Below are positions 29,441 through 38,449 of a DNA stretch of 64,000 bases, piece after piece. The position numbers and the translations under genes are program-made. Every line of letters begins with the position of its first letter. Position 1 is the stretch's first letter. Below the pieces are notes generated by a model. The model did not search any database and had not been told where the DNA came from. It was given only the letters and a program-made list of their open reading frames with translations. Where the stretch lies: NCBI GenBank assembly GCA_963771735.1, contig CAVYUN010000002.1, positions 682,001-746,000 on the forward strand, given 5' to 3'. The stretch is from 66-474 sp963771735 (GTDB lineage Bacteria > Pseudomonadota > Gammaproteobacteria > Xanthomonadales > Rhodanobacteraceae).

Positions 29441-29881
29441 TCACGGCGTTGATCCGTTCTTGCCCTTGCCGTGGGTAATGAAACCGACGTGTACCAGCCC
29501 CGCGTCCTTGGCCTCCTGCATCACCTTCCAGATGATGCGATATGGCGTCGCCTTGTCCGCACGAATATCGAGTTCAGGCTGCGGCGTGTTACTAGCCTCC
29601 GCGCGTAATCTGGCCGAGAAGATCGCATCGTTGATCAGGCTGTCGTTCCAGTACATCGTGCCGTCAGGCTCGACCGCGAGGTCGATCGGTGGCACCTGGA
29701 TCGGCACAGGCTTGGTATTGGGGTCAGCCCGCGGCAGATCGACCTTGATCTTGTGCGACATCAGCGGTGCCGTGATCATGAAGATGATCAGCAATACCAG
29801 CATGACGTCCGCCAGCGGCGTCACGTTGATTTCGGCGCGTGGAATATCGCTGCCGGTGTTCTCGCCAAGACTCATGGCCAT
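29441..29881 (-). CDS. exbD: ExbD/TolR family energy-transduction protein (second copy)
   Basis: The protein has 146 residues. A short cytoplasmic N-terminus leads into INVTPLADVMLVLLIIFMITAPLM, a single transmembrane helix with the essential proton-carrying Asp. The periplasmic domain follows and ends GLVHVGFITHGK. It works with ExbB to power TonB using the proton motive force. The last gene of the tonB-exbB-exbD-exbD cluster, it follows the first exbD by 12 bases. An ATG two codons in (MSLGENTG) is an alternative start. Confidence 0.88.
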   Translation of the reverse strand: MAMSLGENTGSDIPRAEINVTPLADVMLVLLIIFMITAPLMSHKIKVDLPRADPNTKPVPIQVPPIDLAVEPDGTMYWNDSLINDAIFSARLRAEASNTPQPELDIRADKATPYRIIWKVMQEAKDAGLVHVGFITHGKGKNGSTP

Positions 29882-29893
29882 GACGTCAGATCC

Positions 29894-30302
29894 TCACTTC
29901 TCGAAACCGATTTTCTGCACGTTGTAGCGGCGTGCTTCGGCCATGACTTCGGCCAGATAGTTGTATTGGGTGTCATCGGTGGCCTTGATGTGCACCTGCG
30001 GCTGCTGATCCAGCGTCTTGGCACCGATCGTTGCGAGCTGTGCCTGCAGATCGATGTTGCTGATCGGAACGTTGTCCCACGTCATCGATCCGTCGGCCTG
30101 TATGAACAGCGTATGCGGCGTGGGCGGATTTTCCGGCGGCTTCACGTTACGGGTTGGGCTGGGGCAGGTCGATCTTGATGTTGTGCTGCACCAGCGGCGC
30201 CGTGATCATGAAGATGACCAGCAGCACCAGCATCACGTCGATCAACGGCGTGATGTTGATGTCGGCGACCGGGCCACCGCCGCTATTGGTACTCATGGCC
30301 AT
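29894..30302 (-). pseudogene. exbD: ExbD/TolR family protein (first copy), one frameshift
   Basis: Reading from ATG 30302 gives MAMSTNSGGGPVADINITPL and then IDVMLVLLVIFMITAP, the membrane helix with the proton-carrying Asp. The frame continues to KIDLPQPNP and meets a stop near 30150. The periplasmic half is open in the next frame, reading PTRNVKPPENPPTPHTLF and on to a normal end YNVQKIGFEK at 29894. One extra C in a C-rich stretch near 30155 would explain it. Joined length is about 135 residues, normal for the family. If real, this copy would lose its periplasmic domain while the neighbouring ExbD stays intact. Confidence 0.8.
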
Positions 30303-30314
30303 GAACGAACCCTC

Positions 30315-31133
30315 TTACTTCTTGGCCGCCGGCGGCGTAGCCGCAGTTGCCTGGCGCGGCATCGCGGGAGCGCTGCCTTCAATACGCGCACCGGTGGAGA
30401 AGAAATCGTGCAGGTCATGCGCGAATTCGTCGAAGTGCGCGATCGTCACGCGGTTTGCGCGCGAGTAGGCGTTGTAGGCGATTACCGCCGGGATGGCCGC
30501 GAACAGACCGATGGCGGTCATGATCAGCGCCTGACCGACAGGGCCTGCAACAGCCGTGATCGAAGATTCACCACTGGCGCCCAGGTTGATCAGGGCGTAG
30601 TAGATGCCCATCACGGTGCCGAGCAAGCCGACGAACACCGCGGCGGAACCGACCGTGGCCAGCAAGGTGAGACCGCCCTCCAGGTTGCGGCTTTCGCGAT
30701 CCACGGCCTGACGCAGTGCGCGGTCGACGAACTCGGAGCGGTTCAACGCCTCGACCATGCGGCTGCCCTCATGGCGCTGATGGTGCGCGGCGGCCGAAGC
30801 CGCATCCAGCGCGATCTTGGAGAACGGCTCGGAACGTGGCTGTTTTTCCATCACGCGGACCGCATCCTGCGCGGAGGGGGTATCCCAGAACTTCTGGATG
30901 ACCTTGTCCATGCGCGAACGGATCAGCGCGTTGCGGATCGCGATCGCGATGATGTAGTACCACGAAGCGACTGACATCACGACCAGCACGATCAACACGA
31001 TGAAGTCGATCGCATGAGTCAGCGGATGGCTCAGGATTTCGTGGAGGAAATGACTCGCGCCAACCTGTTGCAGGGCTTGCGCGTTGGCATTGCCGACAGG
31101 TGCGGCGGCGGCGGAGGCTGCTTCTTGGATCAT
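30315..31133 (-). CDS. exbB: MotA/TolQ/ExbB proton channel family protein
   Basis: The protein has 272 residues and three transmembrane helices. The first is FIVLIVLVVMSVASWYYII near residue 45. The long cytoplasmic loop carries the helices DKVIQKFWDTPSAQDAV and SRMVEALNRSEFVDRALRQ. The last two helices contain GSAAVFVGLLGTVMGIYYA and ALIMTAIGLFAAIPAVIAYN, the ExbB/TolQ signature. It forms the pentameric channel that energises TonB-dependent transport. It has an unusual Ala-rich start with a likely periplasmic segment and an Ala/Pro-rich tail. It lies between tonB and the two exbD genes. Confidence 0.9.
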   Translation of the reverse strand: MIQEAASAAAAPVGNANAQALQQVGASHFLHEILSHPLTHAIDFIVLIVLVVMSVASWYYIIAIAIRNALIRSRMDKVIQKFWDTPSAQDAVRVMEKQPRSEPFSKIALDAASAAAHHQRHEGSRMVEALNRSEFVDRALRQAVDRESRNLEGGLTLLATVGSAAVFVGLLGTVMGIYYALINLGASGESSITAVAGPVGQALIMTAIGLFAAIPAVIAYNAYSRANRVTIAHFDEFAHDLHDFFSTGARIEGSAPAMPRQATAATPPAAKK

Positions 31134-31215
31134 GGCGCTACCCTTCCTTCAAGTTGTAGCAAGTGGAACGTGGGTTGACAGACTCTAGCGGATGCAAATT
31201 GATGGAACGTGAAAT

Positions 31216-31887
31216 CTACATCATGCCCTGAAGGCTGAAGTTCACGGGTATCCGCACGATACCGCCAGCGGGTTTCCCGTTCTTGATGGCCGGATTGAAC
31301 TTCCACTTGCGGGCTGCCTCGACGGCGGCACGGTCAAGCTCTCGATAACCACTCGATTGTTCGACGGTGACGTTCACCACGTCACCCGCTGCGTTGATGC
31401 TGACATCCAGGATAACCTGGCCTTGGTGGCCTTGGCGGGCCGCCTGGATCGGATATTGCGGCGGATGACGATTTTTGTAGCTGATGTCGACTGATGCGCT
31501 GATATCGGCAGGTGGCGGCGGTGGCGCCGGGGGCCGTGGTGGCGCGGCCGGCGTCGACATTGGTGTTTGCTCCTGCGGCGGCGGCGGCGCCGGCGGTGGC
31601 GGTGTCGGCGGCGGCTTCTCGATCTTGATCACCTTCGGCGGCGGCTGCTTGGGCGGCTCCGGAGGTGGAGGTGGCGGTGGTGGCGGTGGCGGCGGCGGCG
31701 GAATGAACTGGACGCGCACGATGTTCTGCTTGTTCTCTTTCTTCGCATTCGGCGGCCCCGCCGGCGCAAGCAGCATGATGATGATGCCGGCGTGCAAGGC
31801 AATCGCGAACGCGATCGCAATCGTGCGCCACCAGTTGAAGCGTTTGCGGTCTCGAGCCGACGTGCGTGCCATCGTGTGTTGAACCAA
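31216..31887 (-). CDS. tonB: TonB energy transducer
   Basis: The protein has 223 residues. The N-terminal anchor helix is WWRTIAIAFAIALHAGIIIML, with the conserved His. A periplasmic spacer follows with a run of 14 Pro, KPPP and EPPK repeats and further Pro/Ala blocks. The C-terminal TonB domain from about residue 135 has PPQYPIQAARQGHQGQVILD and AVEAARKWKFNPAIKNG. It couples ExbB/ExbD energy to outer-membrane receptors for siderophores, vitamin B12 or, in Xanthomonadales, plant sugars. Start 31887 or 31872 cannot be resolved. No Fur-box-like sequence was found upstream. Confidence 0.9.
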   Translation of the reverse strand: MVQHTMARTSARDRKRFNWWRTIAIAFAIALHAGIIIMLLAPAGPPNAKKENKQNIVRVQFIPPPPPPPPPPPPPPEPPKQPPPKVIKIEKPPPTPPPPAPPPPQEQTPMSTPAAPPRPPAPPPPPADISASVDISYKNRHPPQYPIQAARQGHQGQVILDVSINAAGDVVNVTVEQSSGYRELDRAAVEAARKWKFNPAIKNGKPAGGIVRIPVNFSLQGMM

Positions 31888-32049
31888 TCGCTGACCTGTT
31901 GGACCCTGACGCGTCGCCGTTCACTGACCGGACGGCGCCGCAAACAAGGTGGCGGAAAAGTCTGAAACGTTACACCAGCATGGCGGCTTTGCCTAGGGGG
32001 CTGACGCCGGTTTATCGCATCCTTCGTGAAAATTACCGTTCGACAGGGA

Positions 32050-33417
32050 TCACTTGTGCTGCAGCTGTTTCAGGGTCCGCTGCGCGTCAGCGCGGGTTTC
32101 CGGATCCTGCTCAGCCTGCTTGTAGGCAGCGATCGCCGCCGCCTTGTTCTTCAAGGCAAGTTCGGCGTTGCCGAGCGTCAGGTAGGCTGCGCCGGTGCGT
32201 TTGAATCCCCCTTTGGCGATCGCCTGCTTCAGGGCATCGCGTGCCTCCTTGTTGCGCCCCAGTTGCTCGAACATCTGGCCGCGCAGAAAGTCGACTTCGC
32301 CGGTTTTAGCATCCGGTGATGCCTTGTCGTACTCGACCAAGGCATTCTTGTAATCTCCGGCAATAGCGTAGGAGTCGCCAAGCAATTTGTAACTGGCATA
32401 GCCAGGTTGCACGATACCCTTGTTCATCCCCTCCTTGATTACACCGACCGCTTTCATGGCGTTGGCCTTGGGATCCGAACTGTTCTGACCCAAGTTGTCA
32501 TACATCTTGGCCATATTCATGTAACCGGCTTCGTCCTTGATCTGGCCGTTGGCTCTCGCTCGCTCGAGCAAGGCCAGCGCCTTGCCATCCTGATGCGCAT
32601 TGATGTAGATCGCGATGACATTCTGCAACAAGGTGCTGTTGTTTGGATCCTTGGCCAAAGCCGCTTCGGCGAGCTTGGCCGCATCGTCGTACTTGTCCAT
32701 CGCGAAATAGCTGGCCATCTCGATCTGGTCCCAGCTCGGTTGCGGCTTGCCGGGTAGCGATTTGGCCTTCTGGATGGCCGCGACGGCTTCGGGATATTTC
32801 TGCAGGCGGTAATACGCGTTGCCCTGCAAAGCGTAAATATCGGCCGATTGCGCGCCGCTTTCCTTGTTCCAGGTATCCAGCGTGGTCAATGCGTCGCTGT
32901 AATCTTCGTCGGCGATGTACATCTGCGCCAAGGTTTCGAGCCCCTGGAAATAGCTGTCGTTGTCAAGCGCATTGGAATCGAGTGCCTGCTTCTGCAGCAC
33001 GATCGCCCCTTTCGTGTCACCGCTCCTGTATTTCACCTGGGCAAGGCCCAAGGTAGCCATTGCCTTGGCGTAAGCATTGCTTCCGGAATCGGCGATCGGC
33101 TGCAGATCCTTGAGTGCGGTTGCGGAATCTCCGCTGTTCGCAGCCTGCAAGCCTTCGTTCAGCCCTTTGGCCTCTTTCGCGCTAACCCCGGTGTTTTTGG
33201 GTTGTTTGCGGGTTGCGTTAGGGTATTTGGTCTGCTGTTTTGCCGACTTCTCCGACTTCTCCGACTTCTTCTGTTGCTGACCGCATTTGTGCTGCAGCAT
33301 CTGCATGTCATTGCACTGCTCACCTCCAGCCATTTGCGCAAATGCTGCACTTGGCATTATCAGGATTGCAATCGCGGAACACATGCCGCCAACCAGCCAG
33401 CGGGACTTGAGCTTCAT
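32050..33417 (-). CDS. Secreted TPR-repeat protein next to the TonB cluster
   Basis: The protein has 455 residues. A signal peptide (MKLKSRWLVGGMCSAIAIL to AFA) is followed by a Cys-containing, Lys/Ser-rich low-complexity linker (QQQKKSEKSEKSAKQQ). About nine tetratricopeptide-like helical pairs then run from residue 85 to the end, for example IYALQGNAYYRLQKYPEAVAA and KALALLERARANGQI. GAGG lies upstream of the ATG at 33417. Such periplasmic TPR proteins sit beside tonB-exbBD in Xanthomonadales and may organise TonB-dependent receptor complexes, but the partner is unknown. Confidence 0.75.
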   Translation of the reverse strand: MKLKSRWLVGGMCSAIAILIMPSAAFAQMAGGEQCNDMQMLQHKCGQQQKKSEKSEKSAKQQTKYPNATRKQPKNTGVSAKEAKGLNEGLQAANSGDSATALKDLQPIADSGSNAYAKAMATLGLAQVKYRSGDTKGAIVLQKQALDSNALDNDSYFQGLETLAQMYIADEDYSDALTTLDTWNKESGAQSADIYALQGNAYYRLQKYPEAVAAIQKAKSLPGKPQPSWDQIEMASYFAMDKYDDAAKLAEAALAKDPNNSTLLQNVIAIYINAHQDGKALALLERARANGQIKDEAGYMNMAKMYDNLGQNSSDPKANAMKAVGVIKEGMNKGIVQPGYASYKLLGDSYAIAGDYKNALVEYDKASPDAKTGEVDFLRGQMFEQLGRNKEARDALKQAIAKGGFKRTGAAYLTLGNAELALKNKAAAIAAYKQAEQDPETRADAQRTLKQLQHK

Positions 33418-33532
33418 CGGAAAACCTCTTGCAGAAAACCGCGAACGTCACGTCCGGGGACAATGAGGGTAGCGCGAGCCATGCGTAAAGCTCAAGCCCC
33501 CGAAAATCACGGATTCATGACAAGCCTGCGAG

Positions 33533-35947
33533 TCAAACATCCAAGTTGCCAACCCGCAACGCATTGTTTTCGATGAAATCCCGGCGCGGCTCGACCACAT
33601 CACCCATCAACGTCGAGAAAATCTGGTCGGCTTCAAGCGCATCCTCGATCCTGACCTGCAACAAACGCCGGGTATCGGGATTGACGGTGGTTTCCCATAG
33701 CTGCTCGGGATTCATCTCGCCGAGACCTTTGAAGCGCTGTATCTGCCTGCCCTTTTTCGCCTCCTCGAACAACCAGGCGCGTGCCGCGGCAAAACTATCG
33801 ATCGCTGCTTGCGAAGCACTGCCGCGCCTGACTTCTGCGTTGGTCCCGGTGCGGCCGTGCAGGGCGCGGGCGACTTCAAGCAATGGGCGAAAATCGGCGC
33901 CGGAGAAGAAACTGCGCGGCAAGACCCATGTGTGTTCGGTTCCGTGCTGCGAACGATGCAGCAACCAAGCCGCAGGATGTTCACTGGTGGCTTCGCGTAA
34001 ATCGAAACGAAACTGTGCGCGTCCCAGACCCGTCGCATTGAGTTTCGACGTCAAGCCCCTTGCCCACTTGCGCATGGTCTCGGTATCGGCCCACATCGCA
34101 TCCTCGAGCGGCGCATACTCCAACATCGCCGCGAAAACGCCAGGATCACCCCGCTGCGACAGCCGTCCGATCTGATCCAGGGCAGCCTGGTACTGGCGCA
34201 GCAAGTTTTCCAGCGCGGCACCTTCTACAGGCTCTGCCCCCTCGGCTGGTACCCACATGGCTGCCTGCACTGCACTTGCTATCAGATACTCGTTGAGGGC
34301 CGTGTCGTCCTTCAAATACAACTCGCTCTTGCCTTGCTTGATCTTGTACAGCGGCGGCAGGCCGATATACACATGACCGCGTTCAATCAGTTCGGGCATC
34401 TGACGGTAGAAGAAAGTAAGCAACAACGTGCGGATATGCGAGCCATCCACATCCGCATCGGTCATGATGATGATCCGGTGATAGCGCAACTTGTCGGCAT
34501 TGAACTCGTCCTTGCCGATACCGGTGCCTAGAGCCGTGATCAAAGTTCCCACCTCGGCGGAATTGAGCATCTTGTCGAAACGCGCTTTTTCGACGTTCAG
34601 GATCTTGCCCTTGAGCGGCAACACCGCCTGATACTTGCGGTTGCGACCTTGCTTGGCCGAACCACCGGCCGAATCGCCCTCTACCAGAAACAGCTCCGAC
34701 AAGGCGGGATCGCGTTCCTGGCAATCGGCAAGTTTTCCCGGCAGGCCAGCGATGTCGAGCGCGCCTTTGCGGCGGGTAAGTTCTCGTGCCTTGCGCGCCG
34801 CCTCGCGAGCGCGCGCCGCATCGACAACCTTCCCGGCGATAAGTTTGGCGTCAGCAGGATTCTCCAGCAGGTACTCCTCGAGCTTGGCATTCACCGCTTG
34901 CTCGACGATTCCCTTGATCTCGGAGGACACCAACTTGTCCTTGGTCTGCGAGGAGAATTTTGGATCGGGCACTTTCACCGACAAAACCGCAATCAAGCCC
35001 TCCCGCATGTCGTCGCCTGACAACGTCACTTTGGAGTTTTTCGCCAATGTCGATTGTTCGACGTAATTGCTGAGTGTTCGCGTCAAAGCGGCGCGCAATC
35101 CCGTCAAATGTGTCCCGCCGTCCTTCTGGGGAATGTTGTTGGTGAAACAAAAGATTGACTCCTGATAGCCATCGGTCCACTGCATCGCCAGTTCGACGGT
35201 GATCGCGTCACTTTGCACGGTAAAGCTGATCGCGTTCGGGTGCAGTGGCGTCTTCAGTTGTGAAAGATGTTGAACGAAGGCGCGAATGCCACCTTCATAG
35301 GCAAACAAATCCATCTTCCCAACCCTTTGATCCTCAAGGGTAATTTTCACACCAGAGTTGAGGAACGCCAATTCCCGTAATCGTTTGGCGAGGACGTCAT
35401 ATTGAAATTCGATGTTGTGGAACGTTTCCGGACTGGGCAAGAAACGCACCGTCGTGCCACGACGATCGGATGAACCGATTTCGCGCAAGGGGAACAACGG
35501 ATCACCCAGCCGGTACTCCTGAAGATATTCCTTGTTGTCACGGTAGATGTTGAGCCAAAGGTGCTCACTGAGCGCGTTCACCACCGACACCCCCACCCCA
35601 TGCAGACCGCCGGAGACCTTGTAGGAGTTGGCGTCGAACTTGCCCCCCGCATGCAGAACCGTCATGACGACCTCTGCGGTGGAGCGACCTTCTCCTGGGT
35701 GCATATCCACCGGAATTCCGCGGCCATTGTCCGTCACGCTCACCGTGCCGTCGTCATGGATTGTGACTTCTACATGATCACAAAATCCCGCCAATGCTTC
35801 GTCGATGGCATTGTCGACGACCTCAAACACCATATGGTGCAACCCCGTGCCATCGTCGGTATCGCCGATGTACATGCCCGGACGCTTGCGGACAGCCTCC
35901 AACCCCTTCAAGACCTTGATGCTGCTTGAATCGTAGTGGTCACTCAT
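33533..35947 (-). CDS. gyrB: DNA gyrase subunit B
   Basis: The protein has 804 residues. The ATPase subunit of gyrase introduces negative supercoils with GyrA. GHKL ATPase motifs are VDNAIDEALAG, VTDNGRGIPV and GGLHGVGVSVVNALS. The TOPRIM motifs EGDSAGGSAKQGR and DADVDGSHIRTLLL are intact. The long C-terminal insertion typical of gammaproteobacterial GyrB is present before QIQRFKGLGEMNPEQLWETT. The ATG at 35947 (MSDHYDSSSIKVLKGL) has GGAG 10 bases upstream and matches E. coli GyrB, so I prefer it to the ATG at 35962. It follows recF in the leftward dnaA-dnaN-recF-gyrB series. Confidence 0.95.
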   Translation of the reverse strand: MSDHYDSSSIKVLKGLEAVRKRPGMYIGDTDDGTGLHHMVFEVVDNAIDEALAGFCDHVEVTIHDDGTVSVTDNGRGIPVDMHPGEGRSTAEVVMTVLHAGGKFDANSYKVSGGLHGVGVSVVNALSEHLWLNIYRDNKEYLQEYRLGDPLFPLREIGSSDRRGTTVRFLPSPETFHNIEFQYDVLAKRLRELAFLNSGVKITLEDQRVGKMDLFAYEGGIRAFVQHLSQLKTPLHPNAISFTVQSDAITVELAMQWTDGYQESIFCFTNNIPQKDGGTHLTGLRAALTRTLSNYVEQSTLAKNSKVTLSGDDMREGLIAVLSVKVPDPKFSSQTKDKLVSSEIKGIVEQAVNAKLEEYLLENPADAKLIAGKVVDAARAREAARKARELTRRKGALDIAGLPGKLADCQERDPALSELFLVEGDSAGGSAKQGRNRKYQAVLPLKGKILNVEKARFDKMLNSAEVGTLITALGTGIGKDEFNADKLRYHRIIIMTDADVDGSHIRTLLLTFFYRQMPELIERGHVYIGLPPLYKIKQGKSELYLKDDTALNEYLIASAVQAAMWVPAEGAEPVEGAALENLLRQYQAALDQIGRLSQRGDPGVFAAMLEYAPLEDAMWADTETMRKWARGLTSKLNATGLGRAQFRFDLREATSEHPAAWLLHRSQHGTEHTWVLPRSFFSGADFRPLLEVARALHGRTGTNAEVRRGSASQAAIDSFAAARAWLFEEAKKGRQIQRFKGLGEMNPEQLWETTVNPDTRRLLQVRIEDALEADQIFSTLMGDVVEPRRDFIENNALRVGNLDV

Positions 35948-36009
35948 GCGAACGGGCTCCATAAGCCGCGAAAATCGGGCAAACTCTCATTATACCGGGC
36001 ACATCATGT

Positions 36010-37098
36010 TTAAGATTCATCGAACCCCACACAACTTGAGTGTTTCACGTGGAACATCCTGGCTGGCTTGACTTGGTGCGAGAGGGCCTGCACGCGAGTG
36101 CGGGTGAGCCAACTCTGGATCGATTTATCGGAGAGCCATTCGATGACCAAAGCCGTATGATTCGAATCCAGCTCCGACTCGAGGTCATCCAGGCACAACA
36201 GTGGATATTCACCGAGGTTGGCTTTGAGCCACTGGGTAAGTGCCAGAATACATACCAAAGCAACCGCCTTGGCCTGGCCACGTGAGAGGTGTTCGCGCTG
36301 CGACACCCCATCGAATCGCAGTGACCAATCCGCTCGATGAGCTCCGTATTGGGTGTGGCCGCGCTCCCGGTCGCGTTCACGCGTCAAGGACAGCTGCTCA
36401 CTCAGACCCATTTTTTCATCCCAGCCCGGACGATACTCGACATGTACTGCGCCGAGCTCGGGGACTAAAGACGCCGCCTCGACGGAAAGGTAAGGCTCCA
36501 GCTGCTGAAGGCAACGCGAACGTAATGCGTGTATCCGCTCAGCCAACCTCCCTAAGTCATATTCCCAAGGTGTGAAATCGTCGGGACCGGCATGCTTCAA
36601 CCTGAGCAGGGCATTGCGTTGTCGGAGCGCCTTGCGCCACGACTTCCATATCGATAACGACGTGTGTTCCACGTGGAACACACCCCAATCCAGAAAGGCA
36701 CGGCGATCCTCCGCCGGTCCTTGTATGAGCGATTGGCTTTCCGGACCGAAATAGACGACGGGACAGGCTTCGAAGAGTGGCGCCAAATTCGTCAAATCTT
36801 CCGAATTGTGCCGTGCCATCCAGCGATCCGCAGTTCGGGTCAAGCCCAAGCGGGCCAGCGCCCGGTTTTTGCGCTGGATTTCAGCATAAATCAGGTAGTT
36901 GCTCGCACCGTGCCTACGCGGCGCACTGCGCCCACCAGCACGAAAGGATCGCCCGTGGGAGAGGATGTAGGCGGCTTCGAGCAACGTAGTCTTGCCGGCC
37001 CCATTCGGACCGATAAGCCAGTTCATTCCGGGCCCGGGAGAAAAGGTTAGATGCTCGAAACAACGCAAATTTGTCGCGCGCAATTGTTCGATATACAC
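36010..37098 (-). CDS. recF: DNA replication and repair protein RecF
   Basis: SMC-like ATPase of 362 residues that loads RecA at gaps with RecO and RecR. The Walker A motif is GPNGAGKTTLLEA near residue 31, the signature region is HLSRGQAKAVALV and the Walker B motif is LLCLDDLESELD. The WGVFHVEH segment near residue 140 is conserved in RecF, yet its codons create a perfect parS-like palindrome. The C-terminal MFHVKHSS encodes a second near-palindrome. The gene lies between dnaN and gyrB, about 40 bases from dnaN. Confidence 0.95.
   Translation of the reverse strand: MYIEQLRATNLRCFEHLTFSPGPGMNWLIGPNGAGKTTLLEAAYILSHGRSFRAGGRSAPRRHGASNYLIYAEIQRKNRALARLGLTRTADRWMARHNSEDLTNLAPLFEACPVVYFGPESQSLIQGPAEDRRAFLDWGVFHVEHTSLSIWKSWRKALRQRNALLRLKHAGPDDFTPWEYDLGRLAERIHALRSRCLQQLEPYLSVEAASLVPELGAVHVEYRPGWDEKMGLSEQLSLTRERDRERGHTQYGAHRADWSLRFDGVSQREHLSRGQAKAVALVCILALTQWLKANLGEYPLLCLDDLESELDSNHTALVIEWLSDKSIQSWLTRTRVQALSHQVKPARMFHVKHSSCVGFDES
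36041..36056. promoter_or_regulatory. parS: parS-like site (one mismatch) at the 3' end of recF
   Basis: TGTTTCACGTGGAACA differs at one position from the bacterial parS consensus TGTTTCACGTGAAACA, to which ParB binds to segregate the origin. It lies in the last codons of recF, encoding FHVKH on the minus strand, about 2.3 kb from the presumed origin. Confidence 0.7.
36662..36683. promoter_or_regulatory. parS: parS site, perfect 22-base palindrome within recF
   Basis: The core TGTTCCACGTGGAACA (36665-36680) matches the parS form known in Pseudomonas. The symmetry extends three bases further on each side. It lies inside the recF codons for VFHVEH. Two such sites within 0.65 kb, close to the presumed origin, strongly suggest a ParB-loading centre. 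No parA or parB lies in this window. Confidence 0.8.
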
Positions 37099-37135
37099 GC
37101 GTCAGCTCACGGAAATCCAGGCAAACACAGATGCG

Positions 37136-38236
37136 TCAAAGCCGAAGTGGCATCACCACGTGTTGAGCTTCCTGATTGGAAACACCACGCAAGAGGCAGC
37201 TCGATTGGGCATCGCGCAATTGCAATTGCACATTTTCCTCATCAAGTGCCCCGAGTGCGTCCAGCAGATAGCCCACATTGAAACCAATCGCAACGTCATT
37301 AACCTTGGTATCGGCTTCGATCTCCTCGAAAGCCTCTTCCTGCTCGGGATTGTGGGCGATGATCCGCAAGCACCCGGGTGCGACTTCGAGGCGGACCCCA
37401 CGGTATTTTTCATTGGAGAGGATGGCCGCACGCTGCAAGGCGTTGCGAAAAATCTCGCGATCGACCCGAACGGTCTTGTCGGCACCCAAGGGAATGACAG
37501 CTTCATAGTCGGGGAAGCGGCCATCGATAAGCTTGGACGTGAAGACGACATCCGAACGGCGGACCCGGAGGTGATTGCTGGAAAACTCGATGTCAATCAG
37601 ATCATCCGAGGTTTCGAACAAGCCCTGGAGCTCCATGACGCCCTTGCGCGGAATAATCAGTTGCCGGGTGCTTCCGGACGGCTTGTCCAGCGATGTCTCA
37701 GCCATGGCCATGCGGTGCCCGTCGGTGGCGACACAGCGCAACTCTCCCCCACGCAAATCCAGCAACAACCCGTTGAGGTAGTAACGGACGTCCTGGTTCG
37801 CCATCGCAAACGAAGTTCGTTCCATCAAACGACGCAAGGTACCTTCTGGCAACGCAACCCTGTCGGTGACCTCAATTTCGTCATTGCTCGGAAACTCTTC
37901 TGCGGGAAGGGACGAAAGTGTGTAACGGCTGCGCCCCGCATGCATCACGACCCGGTCGCCTTTGACCTGGACGTCGACAGCTACGCCATCGGGAAGGGCC
38001 CGGACGAGATCGAACCATTTCCTGGCAGGTACCGTGGTCCCACCGGCTTCCTTCATATCCACCGGCGTACTGGCACGCATCTCGACCTCTAGATCCGTGC
38101 CCGTCAACGACAGGCGTCCTTCTTTGACTTGCACAAGCAAATGGGCAAGAACTGGTAGCGTCTGCCTACGCTCAACTACGCCCACGACTTGCTGCATGGG
38201 TTTGAGCAACGATTCCCGTGAAGTGCTGAAGCGCAT
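37136..38236 (-). CDS. dnaN: DNA polymerase III beta subunit (sliding clamp)
   Basis: The protein has 366 residues, the normal length. It forms the dimeric ring that tethers polymerase III and other partners to DNA. It begins MRFSTSRESLLKPMQQVVGV, and the three clamp domains are recognisable through TLPVLAHLLVQV, GLLLDLRGGELRCVATDGHR and the C-terminal QHVVMPLRL, the last in the position of the conserved MPMRL end that lines the partner-binding pocket. It is separated from dnaA by 213 bases that may contain the origin and its own promoter. Confidence 0.95.
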   Translation of the reverse strand: MRFSTSRESLLKPMQQVVGVVERRQTLPVLAHLLVQVKEGRLSLTGTDLEVEMRASTPVDMKEAGGTTVPARKWFDLVRALPDGVAVDVQVKGDRVVMHAGRSRYTLSSLPAEEFPSNDEIEVTDRVALPEGTLRRLMERTSFAMANQDVRYYLNGLLLDLRGGELRCVATDGHRMAMAETSLDKPSGSTRQLIIPRKGVMELQGLFETSDDLIDIEFSSNHLRVRRSDVVFTSKLIDGRFPDYEAVIPLGADKTVRVDREIFRNALQRAAILSNEKYRGVRLEVAPGCLRIIAHNPEQEEAFEEIEADTKVNDVAIGFNVGYLLDALGALDEENVQLQLRDAQSSCLLRGVSNQEAQHVVMPLRL

Positions 38237-38449
38237 GGCTGGTTTCCGAATTCAGGTTGATGATCTTTACTGGTTCTATCTATAAACAAGCAAGTAGAAG
38301 TAGAAGGGGTGGATATCAGCTGAACTGTTATTTTCCTTTTAATTTTAATAACTTAGATTTAGTTTGCCCACTTCTCGAGACTTGTCATTTCGGTGCGTAC
38401 TTTGTGGGTAACTTGGCTTGTTTGATTTATCCAGACTTTATCCACCGGT
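38237..38449. other. oriC: Candidate replication origin (oriC), dnaN-dnaA intergenic region
   Basis: The gap is AT-rich; 38328-38364 is nearly all A and T and could be the unwinding element. DnaA-box-like 9-mers are present: TTATCCACC at 38438-38446 (one mismatch to TTATCCACA), TTATCCAGA at 38427-38435, TGTGGGTAA at 38403-38411 and GGTGGATAT at 38308-38316. Gene direction also diverges here: mostly leftward up to dnaA and rightward from rpmH. The cluster is small, so the dnaA-rpmH gap remains an alternative. Confidence 0.6.
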
